From JAMBLL01 sp964460075 (lineage in GTDB: Bacteria; Actinomycetota; Acidimicrobiia; Spongiisociales; UBA5794), in the NCBI GenBank assembly GCA_964460075.1, contig CAYWPC010000023.1, positions 1 through 36,928 on the forward strand: a DNA stretch of 36,928 nucleotides, written 5' to 3'. A program made the position numbers and the translations under genes. Below are positions 9,970-18,474 of this stretch, in pieces. Position 1 is the stretch's first letter. Each line of letters starts with the position of its first letter. The notes under the pieces are model-generated. The model was not told where the DNA came from and made no database searches. It saw nothing but the letters and a program-made list of their open reading frames with translations.

Positions 9970-11163
9970 TCATTTGAACCAACGCCGTCTCTCCTCGACC
10001 GGCGCATCGGAGGGATCTCCGTCGAAGACAAGAGCTGCAACAGCTCGAAGGTCTCTCGCAACCCTCGACCTTGGAAAGAGTGAGACGACGGGCTCCCCCT
10101 CGTTGACCGACCTGGGTACGAGCTTGTCGGAAGACACAGCCGCCTGGGCCTCCAGGCCTAGAGAGCGTTCGAGTTCGTTGATGTCGAGCCGTGCCTTCGA
10201 GTTGACTCGATTCAATACCAGCTTGATCTTTTCGAACGGGAACTTGATCAGCTGCAACGTGTCGAGCGCGAGCTTGGCGTTCTTGACGGCGGGCAGATCC
10301 ATGTCCACCACGAGAAGAACGACGTCTGATCGCTCGAGAATCGAGAGCACAGGCTCGTCTAGGAATGGGGCAGTGTCGATGACGACGTAGTCGAACATCC
10401 GTTTCAGCATGCCGAGAGTCTTGACGACGACCTGCGTGGAGACCTCGTCCGCAAGCGAAGGCTCGAGCGGAGCGGAGAGAACTCTAAGGCCGGACGTGTG
10501 CGTGGCGAGCAGCGAGTCGAGCAGCGGTTCATCGAGCTTCTCCACATCTCGTGCGGCATCGACGATGGTGTGCTGCGGTTCGACCTGAAGCGAGATGCAC
10601 ACGTCGCCGAATTGAAGATCAGCATCCATGATGACGACACGCTCGGGTTCTCCTGTCATCTTCCCAAGCGCAAGGGCGACGTTCACCGTCGTCATCGTCT
10701 TTCCTGCTCCTCCTTTCGGAGACATGATCGTCACGACCTTGCCAATCCTGTTCTTCGTTTGAAGATCCCCGCGTGCGATCGATTCGATCTTTTCGATGTG
10801 GCCGAGCAGCGCACCAACCTTGCCTGGGTTCAGCGGTGCGTCGATGACATCCTTGAAGCCAACACGAATGGCTGCCCGTAGCACGTCGGTCGTCAGCCCC
10901 TCCGCCACGAGCACGATCGGTAACTGTGGCTGGATGTCAAGCAGAAGGCTCGCCTCGTTCACACCCGCCTCGTGGGCGAACCCCGGACCGATGATGGCGA
11001 GTTCGATGCCCTCCTCCACCAGTTTTCGCTGTGCGTCAGAGATATTGTGAACGCGATGGACCTTGTGGCCGCCGAAGAGCGCCTCGGCGTTCTCCATTGC
11101 AGCAGTGTCCATGTCGACGACGAGAATCGAGCGAGTGCTGTGCGAGTCAGTTCCCGGAACCAC
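9970..11163 (-). CDS. cpaE: CpaE/TadZ-like localisation ATPase of the Tad pilus
   Basis: Residues 10-125 form a degenerate response-regulator-like domain (RSILVVDMD, LAIIGPG, VLVAEG) that positions the pilus machine. Residues about 140-370 form a ParA/MinD-type ATPase with the deviant Walker A PKGGAGKT (149-156, signature Lys present), a DADLQFGD switch I and DTAPF switch II. The frame is open upstream to 11256, but the family N-terminus starts just before RSILVVD. I therefore chose GTG at 11163, which gives 397 residues and a 17-nt overlap with the cpaB stop. No good ribosome binding site is visible, in keeping with coupled translation. It lies between cpaB and tadA as in many Tad loci. Confidence 0.93.
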   Translation of the reverse strand: MVPGTDSHSTRSILVVDMDTAAMENAEALFGGHKVHRVHNISDAQRKLVEEGIELAIIGPGFAHEAGVNEASLLLDIQPQLPIVLVAEGLTTDVLRAAIRVGFKDVIDAPLNPGKVGALLGHIEKIESIARGDLQTKNRIGKVVTIMSPKGGAGKTMTTVNVALALGKMTGEPERVVIMDADLQFGDVCISLQVEPQHTIVDAARDVEKLDEPLLDSLLATHTSGLRVLSAPLEPSLADEVSTQVVVKTLGMLKRMFDYVVIDTAPFLDEPVLSILERSDVVLLVVDMDLPAVKNAKLALDTLQLIKFPFEKIKLVLNRVNSKARLDINELERSLGLEAQAAVSSDKLVPRSVNEGEPVVSLFPRSRVARDLRAVAALVFDGDPSDAPVEERRRWFK

Positions 11164-12160
11164 TAGACACCAACCCGAGCTCAGTCTGGATACGATCCAG
11201 GAGACCGAATATGTCGTCGACAACGATGGGCTGGCTGTCATACGGCACATAGTCACCGGAGGGCAACAGCGACAACGTCACACTCGCGTACTGCCGTGCA
11301 TACTCGATCTGCTCAGCCTGTTGAGGTGTGACCTCGAACACGACGACACCAGAACCGCTTGGCTCCAGGCCCGTGTCAAGCGGCGCTGCACGAGTATCCG
11401 GACCAACGGCGAGCACCTGAATGTTCTGAAGGATGGTCTGGGTGAGCTGATACTGACCGGCGACAGCAGGTGCTAAGTTCTGCGGGCCTGTGGCAGCCGA
11501 CCCCTCGACCGGCGATGAGGCCCCAGGATCCGTGCCAGTGTCTGCGCCCGTATCGGTGGAATCGACGGTCACGAGGAGGTCACGCAGCTCGTCGTTCGAG
11601 ACGATCTCAAGGAAGTCGAGAGGGGCGAGCGTTGCCGACGCAATAATGTTCACGTTGTCGCCAGGGCGAATGAACCCTCCTGCTGAGCTCACATCATCCA
11701 CCGAGATCGAGATCGCCACTTTGCCTGGGGCGATCGCATCCCGAAGGCGTTGCTGCAAGTCTCTCGTGTCGGAGAACGAGTTCGCTGCGATCAACTGTCC
11801 AACAGCGATAGGCCCGGAGGCGACTCGCCCATCGATGGTGACATCCAGATCACTTGGGTTGTTCGGACAGCCGAATTCGTTTGGGTTCTTCTCGGCGTTA
11901 GTTCCGGCGCCGCCCAGGCAGAGGATCTTCGATCCATCGAATACGACCTGTTCACGCAGGGCCGTGCCCTTGGCTATGCGACTGCGCGCGTCCGAGCCCG
12001 TATCACCCGCCGCGATCGGCGCCGTCGCGCGATACACAACCACCTCGGCGATGTCGCTCCGAATGTCAGACTCAACACTCGACAGATACTGCCAGACCGC
12101 GTAGCCGGAGATGGTGGCGAGCGCCACAGCGATTGCAAGTACGAGGGTACGCCGGCCCAT
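11147..12160 (-). CDS. cpaB: Flp pilus assembly protein CpaB/RcpC
   Basis: This 337-residue extracytoplasmic protein is anchored by one N-terminal helix (residues 5-27). A SAF-like domain (about 42-130, with VASGPIAVGQLIAANSF) is followed by the RcpC/CpaB domain (KVAISISVDD, GGFIRPGDNVNII). A low-complexity Thr/Asp/Gly/Ala/Ser linker at about 198-222 precedes the last strand set (VLAVGPDTR, VVVFEVTPQQAEQI). It contains exactly two cysteines, about 17 residues apart in the SAF region, which could form a disulfide. ATG 12160 is supported by gaggag at 12169-12174. It is the first gene of the operon and starts 116 bp after rpsA on the same strand. In Gram-negatives the partner is the secretin RcpA; none is seen here, as expected for a monoderm. 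Confidence 0.9.
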   Translation of the reverse strand: MGRRTLVLAIAVALATISGYAVWQYLSSVESDIRSDIAEVVVYRATAPIAAGDTGSDARSRIAKGTALREQVVFDGSKILCLGGAGTNAEKNPNEFGCPNNPSDLDVTIDGRVASGPIAVGQLIAANSFSDTRDLQQRLRDAIAPGKVAISISVDDVSSAGGFIRPGDNVNIIASATLAPLDFLEIVSNDELRDLLVTVDSTDTGADTGTDPGASSPVEGSAATGPQNLAPAVAGQYQLTQTILQNIQVLAVGPDTRAAPLDTGLEPSGSGVVVFEVTPQQAEQIEYARQYASVTLSLLPSGDYVPYDSQPIVVDDIFGLLDRIQTELGLVSSGSGN

Positions 12161-12246
12161 GTCAGTGGCTCCTCGCCATAGTAAAAGTCAACTTCAATTC
12201 GCGGAGAACATGCGTGTTCAGCGCGGGTAACCAAGAGATTGCCACA

Positions 12247-12264
12247 TGACCCCGGTCTGGGTCA
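12247..12264 (-). terminator. Small hairpin after rpsA, possible weak terminator
   Basis: The 6-bp stem tgaccc (12247-12252) / gggtca (12259-12264) lies 12 nt past the rpsA stop on the minus strand, with loop cggtct. No T-run follows. It may partly separate rpsA from the downstream Tad operon. The rest of the 116-bp gap holds an A/T-richer patch at 12176-12206, but I could not fit a convincing -35/-10 pair. Confidence 0.3.
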
Positions 12265-12276
12265 AGGATCCTCAGC

Positions 12277-13887
12277 TCAGGAGCGGCCGATGCCTCGCTC
12301 CTTGAGTTGCTGAAGAATCGCTTCGAGGGACGAGTCTGCAGAGAAGCTTGGCGCATCAGTCGTCTCGTCCTCACGCTGGAACTCTCTGCGACGAGGGCTG
12401 CTTGGCTTTCTTTCGCTCCACGACGAGCGTTCCTCCCACTCGGGTAGTGCCTGCTTGATTGACAGGCTTACTCGTCGTCTGTCGGCATCGATCTCGGTGA
12501 CCTTTACCCTTAGCTCTTGGCCGAGCGACAACTCAAGCTCCGGACTCTCGACGTGGTGCATGGCTATTTCTGAGACATGTACGAGGCCTTCGACTCCGTC
12601 ACCGACGGACACGAATGCTCCGAACGGAACGGTCTTCGTCACCTTGCCATCGACAACGTCTCCAACAGACGTTGCACGGGAGAACGTCTCCCACGGATCT
12701 TCGGCTGTTTGGCGAATCGAGAGTGAAATGCGCTCCCTGTCGTAGTCGACCTCGAGCACCTTGACCTTCACCTGATCACCGACGGTCACGATCTCACCTG
12801 GATGATTGACATGACGCCAGGACAGCTCCGAGACATGCACCAAACCATCCATGCCTCCGAGATCGACGAAAGCTCCGAAGTTGACGACACTCGAAACGAC
12901 GCCTGGGCGCACATCGCCTTCTTTGAGGTCGGCGAGGAACGCGTGGCGCTGCTCTGCCTGCTCCTCTTCGAGGTATGCCCGACGGGAGAGGACGACGTTG
13001 TTGCGATTGCGGTCCAGTTCGATGACCTTCGCTTCGATGGGCTCGCCAACGAACGGCTGCAAATCCCTCACGCGCCGTAGATCGACGAGTGAGGCAGGCA
13101 AGAACCCACGGAGACCAATGTCGACGATAAGGCCACCTTTGACCACCTCGATGACCTGGCCTGTCACGGTTCCGCCCTCGTTCATCACGGTCTCTATGCG
13201 GCCCCATGCGCGCTCATACTGTGCCCGCTTCTTGGAGAGCACGAGTCTGCCTTGGTCATCTTCCTTCTGGAGAACCAATGCTTCGATCTCGTCACCGACG
13301 CTCACTACGTCGTCTGGATTCGAGTTGTTGCGCACCGACAGTTCGTGCGGAGGAATTACACCTTCGGACTTGTATCCGATGTCGACGAGTACCTCGTCGG
13401 GATCGACACGAACGACGGTTCCAGCAACTATGTCGCCTTCCTTGAATTCGAACACAGTCTGCTCGACGGCCGCGGCAAAATCATCTGCAGAGAGTTCGTC
13501 TGGTACGTCTCCGATGGTCTTCGGGGCGCTGATCGCTGGTCGTTCACCACGCGGCGTGCGCTGAACGGCCTCATCGGCACCATCGTTGCTTGGCGCGTCG
13601 TGCGCAGTTGTCTCACCCTCGGATTCAACGGTTGGAGCGTCCACCACTGTCACCACGTCTGCAGCTGCCTCCGATGCATCGGCCGTCTCGGCCTCCGCGG
13701 TGTCATCGAGCGCAGACTCGACAACGTCGACAGAGGGCGTCGGCTCAGCAGACTCTACAACCTCGACAGGGGGCGTCGGCTCAGCAGACGCGACAACCTC
13801 GACAGTCGGTGTTGTTTCAGCAGACTCTGGCGTTTCCACGGATGCCTCGGTCTCGGTCGCGAGGTCCTGATCGTTGTGGGTGGACAT
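12277..13887 (-). CDS. rpsA: 30S ribosomal protein S1 with long acidic N-terminal extension
   Basis: S1 binds mRNA on the small ribosomal subunit and helps initiation. The 536-residue protein has four S1 (OB-fold) domains at about 149-218, 235-303, 320-389 and 405-475. They are typical of actinobacterial S1 (VLVDIGYKSEGVIP, KGGLIVDIGLRGFLPASLVD, FGAFVDLGGMDGLVHVSELSW, FGAFVSVGDGVEGLVHVSEIA). The C-terminal tail is charged and ends in ILQQLKERGIG. Residues 1-130 are unusual: they are acidic, rich in Ala, Thr, Glu and Val, and contain a 12-residue repeat (28-62). ATG 13887 is the only start with a site nearby (aaggag at 13900-13905, 12 nt away). Actinobacterial relatives usually have a much shorter lead-in. 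The gene follows polA by 105 bp. Confidence 0.96.
   Translation of the reverse strand: MSTHNDQDLATETEASVETPESAETTPTVEVVASAEPTPPVEVVESAEPTPSVDVVESALDDTAEAETADASEAAADVVTVVDAPTVESEGETTAHDAPSNDGADEAVQRTPRGERPAISAPKTIGDVPDELSADDFAAAVEQTVFEFKEGDIVAGTVVRVDPDEVLVDIGYKSEGVIPPHELSVRNNSNPDDVVSVGDEIEALVLQKEDDQGRLVLSKKRAQYERAWGRIETVMNEGGTVTGQVIEVVKGGLIVDIGLRGFLPASLVDLRRVRDLQPFVGEPIEAKVIELDRNRNNVVLSRRAYLEEEQAEQRHAFLADLKEGDVRPGVVSSVVNFGAFVDLGGMDGLVHVSELSWRHVNHPGEIVTVGDQVKVKVLEVDYDRERISLSIRQTAEDPWETFSRATSVGDVVDGKVTKTVPFGAFVSVGDGVEGLVHVSEIAMHHVESPELELSLGQELRVKVTEIDADRRRVSLSIKQALPEWEERSSWSERKPSSPRRREFQREDETTDAPSFSADSSLEAILQQLKERGIGRS
13702..13806 (-). repeat. In-frame 36-bp tandem repeat in the rpsA N-terminus
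   Basis: Two full 36-bp units and one partial unit encode VEVVxSAEPTPx repeats (RpsA residues 28-62). The 19-base block gggcgtcggctcagcagac occurs at 13735-13753 and again at 13771-13789, exactly 36 bp apart. The copies diverge by only a few bases, which points to recent slippage or unequal exchange. Length is a multiple of three, so reading frame is kept. Confidence 0.85.
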
Positions 13888-13992
13888 GTAAGGGTTGGTC
13901 TCCTTGAATACGGATTAGCCTTCGAGCGCGTGAACACCGCCCTGAGGGCACCGCGATGATATCGCGCCAGGCGGTCAACACACAAACGCCTT

Positions 13993-16614
13993 TCAGTGTG
14001 CAACGTCTGCAAGTGTGCGCCCAGTGGCGTACGAGACCTTGAGTGGCACGCGCAACTCCGCGACGCTCTGCATCGTGCTCAAGGTCAGATCCGTGACTTC
14101 CTCGAGTTCGCGATCGGGAACCTCAAGAACGAGCTCGTCGTGGATCTGCAACAGAATCTGTGCCCCGTATCCGGCCTTCCTCAACCCGGCGTCCAGATCG
14201 ATCATCGCCTTCTTGATGACATCGGCTGCCGACCCTTGGATGGGTGCGTTCAGCGCCATTCTCTCACCCATCTGCCGATCGCGTGTGCTCTGGCTGTTGA
14301 GCTCTGGGAGGTACCGTCGCCGCCCGAGAATCGTGGTGGTGTACCCGGTGTTCCTAGCCTCGTCGACGATGCTGCTCATGTAGGCGCGCACATCGGGGAA
14401 TTGACGGAAGTATCCGTCAATGTGCTCCTGGGCTTCCTCTCTCGAAATGTTCAGCCGCTGCGCTAATCCGTAGGCCTCCATGCCATACAGGAGTCCAAAG
14501 TTGATCATCTTGGATGTACGTCGCATCGCGTCGGTCACATCATCTAGCGGAACCTTGTTGACACGCGAAGCGGTTGCGGCGTGCACGTCGACGTTCTGCT
14601 CGAAGGCATCGATCATCCCTGCGTCACCCGACATGTGGGCGAGGATGCGCAGCTCGATCTGGGAGTAGTCCGCGACGAGAAACACACTCCCTTGCTCTGC
14701 GACGAACGCCCTCCTGATCGACCTGCCCTCTTCAGAACGCACAGGGATGTTCTGAAGATTCGGCCGCTCCATCGAAAGGCGGCCCGTCGCAGCACCCGTC
14801 TGATTGAACCTCCCGCGGACACGTCCATCGGGGTCGACGAGCTTGAGGAGCGCCTCGACGTATGTGGAACGTAGCTTGTCCAACTCACGAAATGTGAGCA
14901 GGTCGGTCACGATCTCGTGGCGGTCTGCAAGCTTCTCGAGCACGGATGCGTCGGTGGATGGCACGCCCTTTGGTGTCTTCTTGACAACGGGGAGGCCCAA
15001 CTCATCGAATAATACGCTTCGGAGTTGCTGAGTTGAGTTGATGTTGAAGACCCGTCCAGCGCTGGAGTGGATGGAGCATTCGAGATCTGCGATCTTCCGC
15101 GACAGCTCAGTCTCGTAGGCTCGGAGGAAGTCCGTGTCCAGCCCGATCCCCGCATACTCCATGTCGGCAAGAATCGAGATCAGAGGCACCTCGATCTCGT
15201 CGAAGAGGTCGAGCCCACCCCTGGCTTCGAGCTGGTCGGACAGGGGTTGGATAAGCTGTTCGATGGCGATCGCGCGCCTCGCAGACGTCTCCAGGTCGAG
15301 CGAAGGCTCTTCAAAGGAGAACGATGGCTGAGATCCAGTCTCGGTCTGCGAGGACGCTGCAGACACATCTATACCGATCTCTCTGTGAGCTAGGTCCTCA
15401 AGGGATGGTGCGCGCTGTGCTGGGTTGATGACGTACGCGGCGATCATTGTGTCGAACACGACCCTGGGCGGTTCGATATCTGCTTCCAGCAGGCATCGAA
15501 GGAACGCCTTGAGATCGTGACCTGCCACGTCAATCGACCCGTTCGATGCCCCCATGAGCGCTTGTACTCGCTCGAGGGGCACGAATACCGAGGGTGACCC
15601 TGCGCATACAACGCCGACGAGTTCGTCATCTTGCCACACAGCCTCGATCGCCACCGGAGACGATTCCGCAAGTGCGGCAGCCTGTGCATCGGTCGTGGCG
15701 GTAATGACATCCACATCGAGCAGGTCGTGGTCCGCCTGCTCGACGCCTCCGAGCTCCTCGAGTCGCCGCCAGAGGCCCGCAAAGGCGAGCTCGTCGAAGA
15801 GCGAGCGCACAGCTTCGCGATCAAACGGTCGGATGACGACGGAGTCTGCGTCGACCTCTCCGGTCGGCACATCATCGATCATCGTCATCAGTTCGCGGTT
15901 GAGGAACACCTGGTCACGAGCGGTGGTGAGATTTGCTTGCAGCTTCGGAGTTTGGGACTCCACATCGGCGTACAGCGCTTCGAGACTCTCATAGGCACAG
16001 ATGAGCTTCGCCGCAGTCTTCTCCCCCACACCGGGTACGCCTGGCAGGTTGTCCGAAGGATCACCGCGCAGGGCTGCATATTCAACGTACCGCTTTGGGG
16101 GTATGCCGTATCGCTCTTCGATCCACGCAGGCGTTGCATGCACACTGTCAGTGATGCCTCGACGGGTGTACAGGATTGTGATGTCGTCGGCCGAGAGTTG
16201 AAAGGCATCGCGGTCCCCGGTCACAACTACCACGTCGTAGCCCAGCTCCCTGCCCTGCCTCGCCAACGTCGCGATGATGTCATCCGCCTCATATCCCGCA
16301 AGACTCACCTGGGGGATCTCCATCGCCTCAAGCACATCTGATATCAGTGGTATCTGGCTTCTGAAGATGTCAGGCGCAGACGTCCGTGTCGCCTTGTATT
16401 CGGGGTAACGCTGTGTGCGAAAGGTCGGTTCTTTGCGATCCCAAGCAACGGCGAGCGCATCCGGCTGCTCCTCGGCCAGAAGCTTGATAAGCATGGAGGT
16501 GAACCCGAACACGGCATTCGTGATCTGGCCTGACGGCGTTGCAAGATCAGGTGGGAGGGCGTAGAAAGCGCGGTACGCGAGCGAGTGGCCATCGAGAAGC
16601 ACGAGTTTGGTCAT
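13993..16614 (-). CDS. polA: DNA polymerase I
   Basis: This repair and Okazaki-fragment polymerase has 873 residues. The 5' nuclease domain (1 to about 290) keeps its acidic residues (LLDGHSLAYRAF, AVAWDRKEP, YEADDIIATL, VTGDRDAFQL). The middle 3'-5' exonuclease-like domain lacks the DxE motif (VAIEAVW where active enzymes have DTE), so proofreading is probably absent, as in mycobacterial Pol I. The polymerase domain is intact: motif A DYSQIELR (from D649), motif B RRTSKMINFGLLYG (698-711, with Phe706 favouring dNTPs over ddNTPs), and motif C HDE (825-827). ATG 16614 lies 17 nt downstream of a small coiled-coil gene. The product acts in the nucleoid. rpsA follows after 105 bp, as in many actinobacteria. 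Confidence 0.97.
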   Translation of the reverse strand: MTKLVLLDGHSLAYRAFYALPPDLATPSGQITNAVFGFTSMLIKLLAEEQPDALAVAWDRKEPTFRTQRYPEYKATRTSAPDIFRSQIPLISDVLEAMEIPQVSLAGYEADDIIATLARQGRELGYDVVVVTGDRDAFQLSADDITILYTRRGITDSVHATPAWIEERYGIPPKRYVEYAALRGDPSDNLPGVPGVGEKTAAKLICAYESLEALYADVESQTPKLQANLTTARDQVFLNRELMTMIDDVPTGEVDADSVVIRPFDREAVRSLFDELAFAGLWRRLEELGGVEQADHDLLDVDVITATTDAQAAALAESSPVAIEAVWQDDELVGVVCAGSPSVFVPLERVQALMGASNGSIDVAGHDLKAFLRCLLEADIEPPRVVFDTMIAAYVINPAQRAPSLEDLAHREIGIDVSAASSQTETGSQPSFSFEEPSLDLETSARRAIAIEQLIQPLSDQLEARGGLDLFDEIEVPLISILADMEYAGIGLDTDFLRAYETELSRKIADLECSIHSSAGRVFNINSTQQLRSVLFDELGLPVVKKTPKGVPSTDASVLEKLADRHEIVTDLLTFRELDKLRSTYVEALLKLVDPDGRVRGRFNQTGAATGRLSMERPNLQNIPVRSEEGRSIRRAFVAEQGSVFLVADYSQIELRILAHMSGDAGMIDAFEQNVDVHAATASRVNKVPLDDVTDAMRRTSKMINFGLLYGMEAYGLAQRLNISREEAQEHIDGYFRQFPDVRAYMSSIVDEARNTGYTTTILGRRRYLPELNSQSTRDRQMGERMALNAPIQGSAADVIKKAMIDLDAGLRKAGYGAQILLQIHDELVLEVPDRELEEVTDLTLSTMQSVAELRVPLKVSYATGRTLADVAH

Positions 16615-16631
16615 CAGGGCAACAGTACCCG

Positions 16632-16910
16632 CTATTGGGCAGCCAACTTGTTGACCATGCGGTCCCGCCTCAAGACGATCCTCGCCATTTCGCGCTCAAG
16701 ACCAACAATCCGTTTTTCGCAGCGAATGACGTCGGCCTCGGTCATCTTTGCGTCGGCCCTATCGTCGTAGTGCTCGCTCACGGCAGCATCCCTTGCCGCA
16801 TCGTCCGCAAGATGTTGCAACATGCCAAGCTCGGCACGCGCCTGCTCGATGTCGTCGTTTACTGCCGCGATCTGTGTGTTGAGAACATGAATCTTGTCAA
16901 GCAACGACAC
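16632..16910 (-). CDS. Small coiled-coil protein upstream of polA
   Basis: This 92-residue hypothetical protein is predicted to be almost entirely helical, with heptad-like spacing (LLDKIHVLNTQIAAVNDDI; later IVGLEREMARIVLRRDRMV). There is no signal peptide, membrane helix or known motif, so it is probably cytosolic and oligomeric. GTG 16910 is preceded by ggag with a 6-nt spacer. It ends 17 nt before polA and begins 33 nt after the TadG-like gene on the same strand, so it can be transcribed with either. Function unknown; I do not recognise a family. Confidence 0.75.
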   Translation of the reverse strand: MSLLDKIHVLNTQIAAVNDDIEQARAELGMLQHLADDAARDAAVSEHYDDRADAKMTEADVIRCEKRIVGLEREMARIVLRRDRMVNKLAAQ

Positions 16911-16943
16911 GTTCGCTCCACTATTCGATCACGGGAGCCTAGC

Positions 16944-18473
16944 TCACGGGATCAGATGGACCGGTTGACCGTCGATGTAAGCAGACCACGTAGTGCGGTC
17001 CGTCGGTGACCCGGGAAGGTTGTACTGCACGGTCGCCCAGCAGGCATCGCCGGTGCAAGTGAAACCTGGCGGAATGTCGAAAGCAAAGTCGATCCACTCG
17101 TTGTTGTACTCGCGCTCGGGGCTGATGTTTTCGTAACACCCGGTGCCGCCGTCGTCTGGCCCCCAGTTGACGGTCACGGACCCGCTTTGATTGCGTTCCC
17201 TGATGCTGCACTCGAGCCCAGCCAGCGATCCCTTGAACTCGATCGATCCCGTTCCGGTGATATCGCCGACGTCCCACAGCTGCACCACGAGCCTTGCACC
17301 TGCATAGGCATCGTCGAGTTTAACCGCCTTGAACTGCGCGCTGCTCCCTGCTTCGGACATCCAAAGAGACATCGAACCCAGACCGTACACAGAGACGTCG
17401 TTACTCTTCTTACCGTTGATCAGCGCCCGGATAGAGAAGGCGTTTAGGAGATCGACATTGCCGGTTTGGCGTACCGCAAGCACGTAGACGCCCTGGATTG
17501 CCGTGTCTTTGCAGAAGGTGACCCACTTGTCCTTTTTCTTGGCCTTGTACTTCGAGTTGTCCTCGTGGTAGTACGTCCTCTTGCACACCTTCGTGCTGTT
17601 GTCGGTCCACACGTTGGGGGTATCGTCGGGCTCGTAGAGCGTGAACCGAAGCCGCGAATCCTTAAGCGGTCCGCTATTCACCGGCGCGTTGAGGTCGCGA
17701 TCGTCTGTGATACCGCCAGGGTTGGCCTGCGGGTCGAATAGCTGAACTTTCAATGTGGTGCCGACAAGGTTGGCTGGAACGTCGATCGCGTAGTAATACG
17801 ACGGGCTCCCATCGGGAAGACCTTGGTTGAACTCGTTGTTCGCCCCCTGGCACGATGTGTTGTAGTCGCCGAAACACTCGGCCGTGTATGCATCACCTTG
17901 CGCCTTGTTCGTACGGTCACCGTTGACGGCCAAAAAAAAGTTGACGTCGCGGTTTTCACCGGATGGTGGCTTCGGGTCCTCACCGAGGAACGCGTCGTCT
18001 GAGCCCAGCTTCAGGTTTGGCAGGTGCTCAGCAGTAGCACTCTCCGAAATACTCATAGCGTTGAAACCGAATACCGACATGAAGAACGGCTCAATCGTGT
18101 CTGTGACTGTAACGGTGAGCCTCGAACAGGTCGCCCCCTGTGCCACAGTGACACTCACTGCACCGAGTCCATTCGTGTAGCCGTTCCGAGACGCGACATC
18201 AAGCGCCGCGGTGTTGGGCTCTGTCCCCGTCGCCGGTGCCGCACAGTTCGGTAGAGGCATGTTGACGACGCCTGCGAGTGCTGCAGATTCTGCCGTCTTG
18301 CGTGCGTTCAACTCGTTGTAGTAGAGCCAACCGTAGTCGATGGCAAGCGCGGCCATTCCTATGAGCACGACGAGTGCCGCCGCGAACAGAACGAACACCA
18401 CGCCGCTCTCATCCCGCATTCGGGAGTTAGCCTTTCTCGACATCGGACATCGAAGCCGCTGGCGATTCCGCAT
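16944..18473 (-). CDS. TadG-like pilus-associated surface protein
   Basis: Residues 1-30 are basic and end RDESG, followed by a hydrophobic helix (VVFVLFAAALVVLIGMAALA) and IDYGWLYYNELNARKTAESAALAG, the hallmark of Putative Flp pilus-assembly TadE/G-like proteins. The following ~440 residues are extracytoplasmic, Asn/Asp/Gly/Thr-rich and probably all-beta, with no visible von Willebrand A MIDAS motif (DxSxS), unlike classical TadG. Ten cysteines lie outside the membrane. The frame opens at 18506, but ATG 18473 begins 1 nt after the tadE stop (TGAtATG) and is preferred, giving 509 residues. It is coupled to tadE. A lysine-rich patch (KYKAKKKDKW) is notable. It probably acts as a minor pilin-like or cell-envelope tethering protein. 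Confidence 0.82.
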   Translation of the reverse strand: MRNRQRLRCPMSRKANSRMRDESGVVFVLFAAALVVLIGMAALAIDYGWLYYNELNARKTAESAALAGVVNMPLPNCAAPATGTEPNTAALDVASRNGYTNGLGAVSVTVAQGATCSRLTVTVTDTIEPFFMSVFGFNAMSISESATAEHLPNLKLGSDDAFLGEDPKPPSGENRDVNFFLAVNGDRTNKAQGDAYTAECFGDYNTSCQGANNEFNQGLPDGSPSYYYAIDVPANLVGTTLKVQLFDPQANPGGITDDRDLNAPVNSGPLKDSRLRFTLYEPDDTPNVWTDNSTKVCKRTYYHEDNSKYKAKKKDKWVTFCKDTAIQGVYVLAVRQTGNVDLLNAFSIRALINGKKSNDVSVYGLGSMSLWMSEAGSSAQFKAVKLDDAYAGARLVVQLWDVGDITGTGSIEFKGSLAGLECSIRERNQSGSVTVNWGPDDGGTGCYENISPEREYNNEWIDFAFDIPPGFTCTGDACWATVQYNLPGSPTDRTTWSAYIDGQPVHLIP

Positions 18474-18474
18474 A

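Noticed and set aside
11164..11256. N-terminal extension of the CpaE frame
   Set aside because: It lies inside cpaB, is not family-like, and the conserved receiver-like strand begins just after GTG 11163.
13702..13806. Regular 36-bp repeats that could suggest a CRISPR array
   Set aside because: The units are directly adjacent without spacers, in frame inside rpsA, and encode a peptide repeat.
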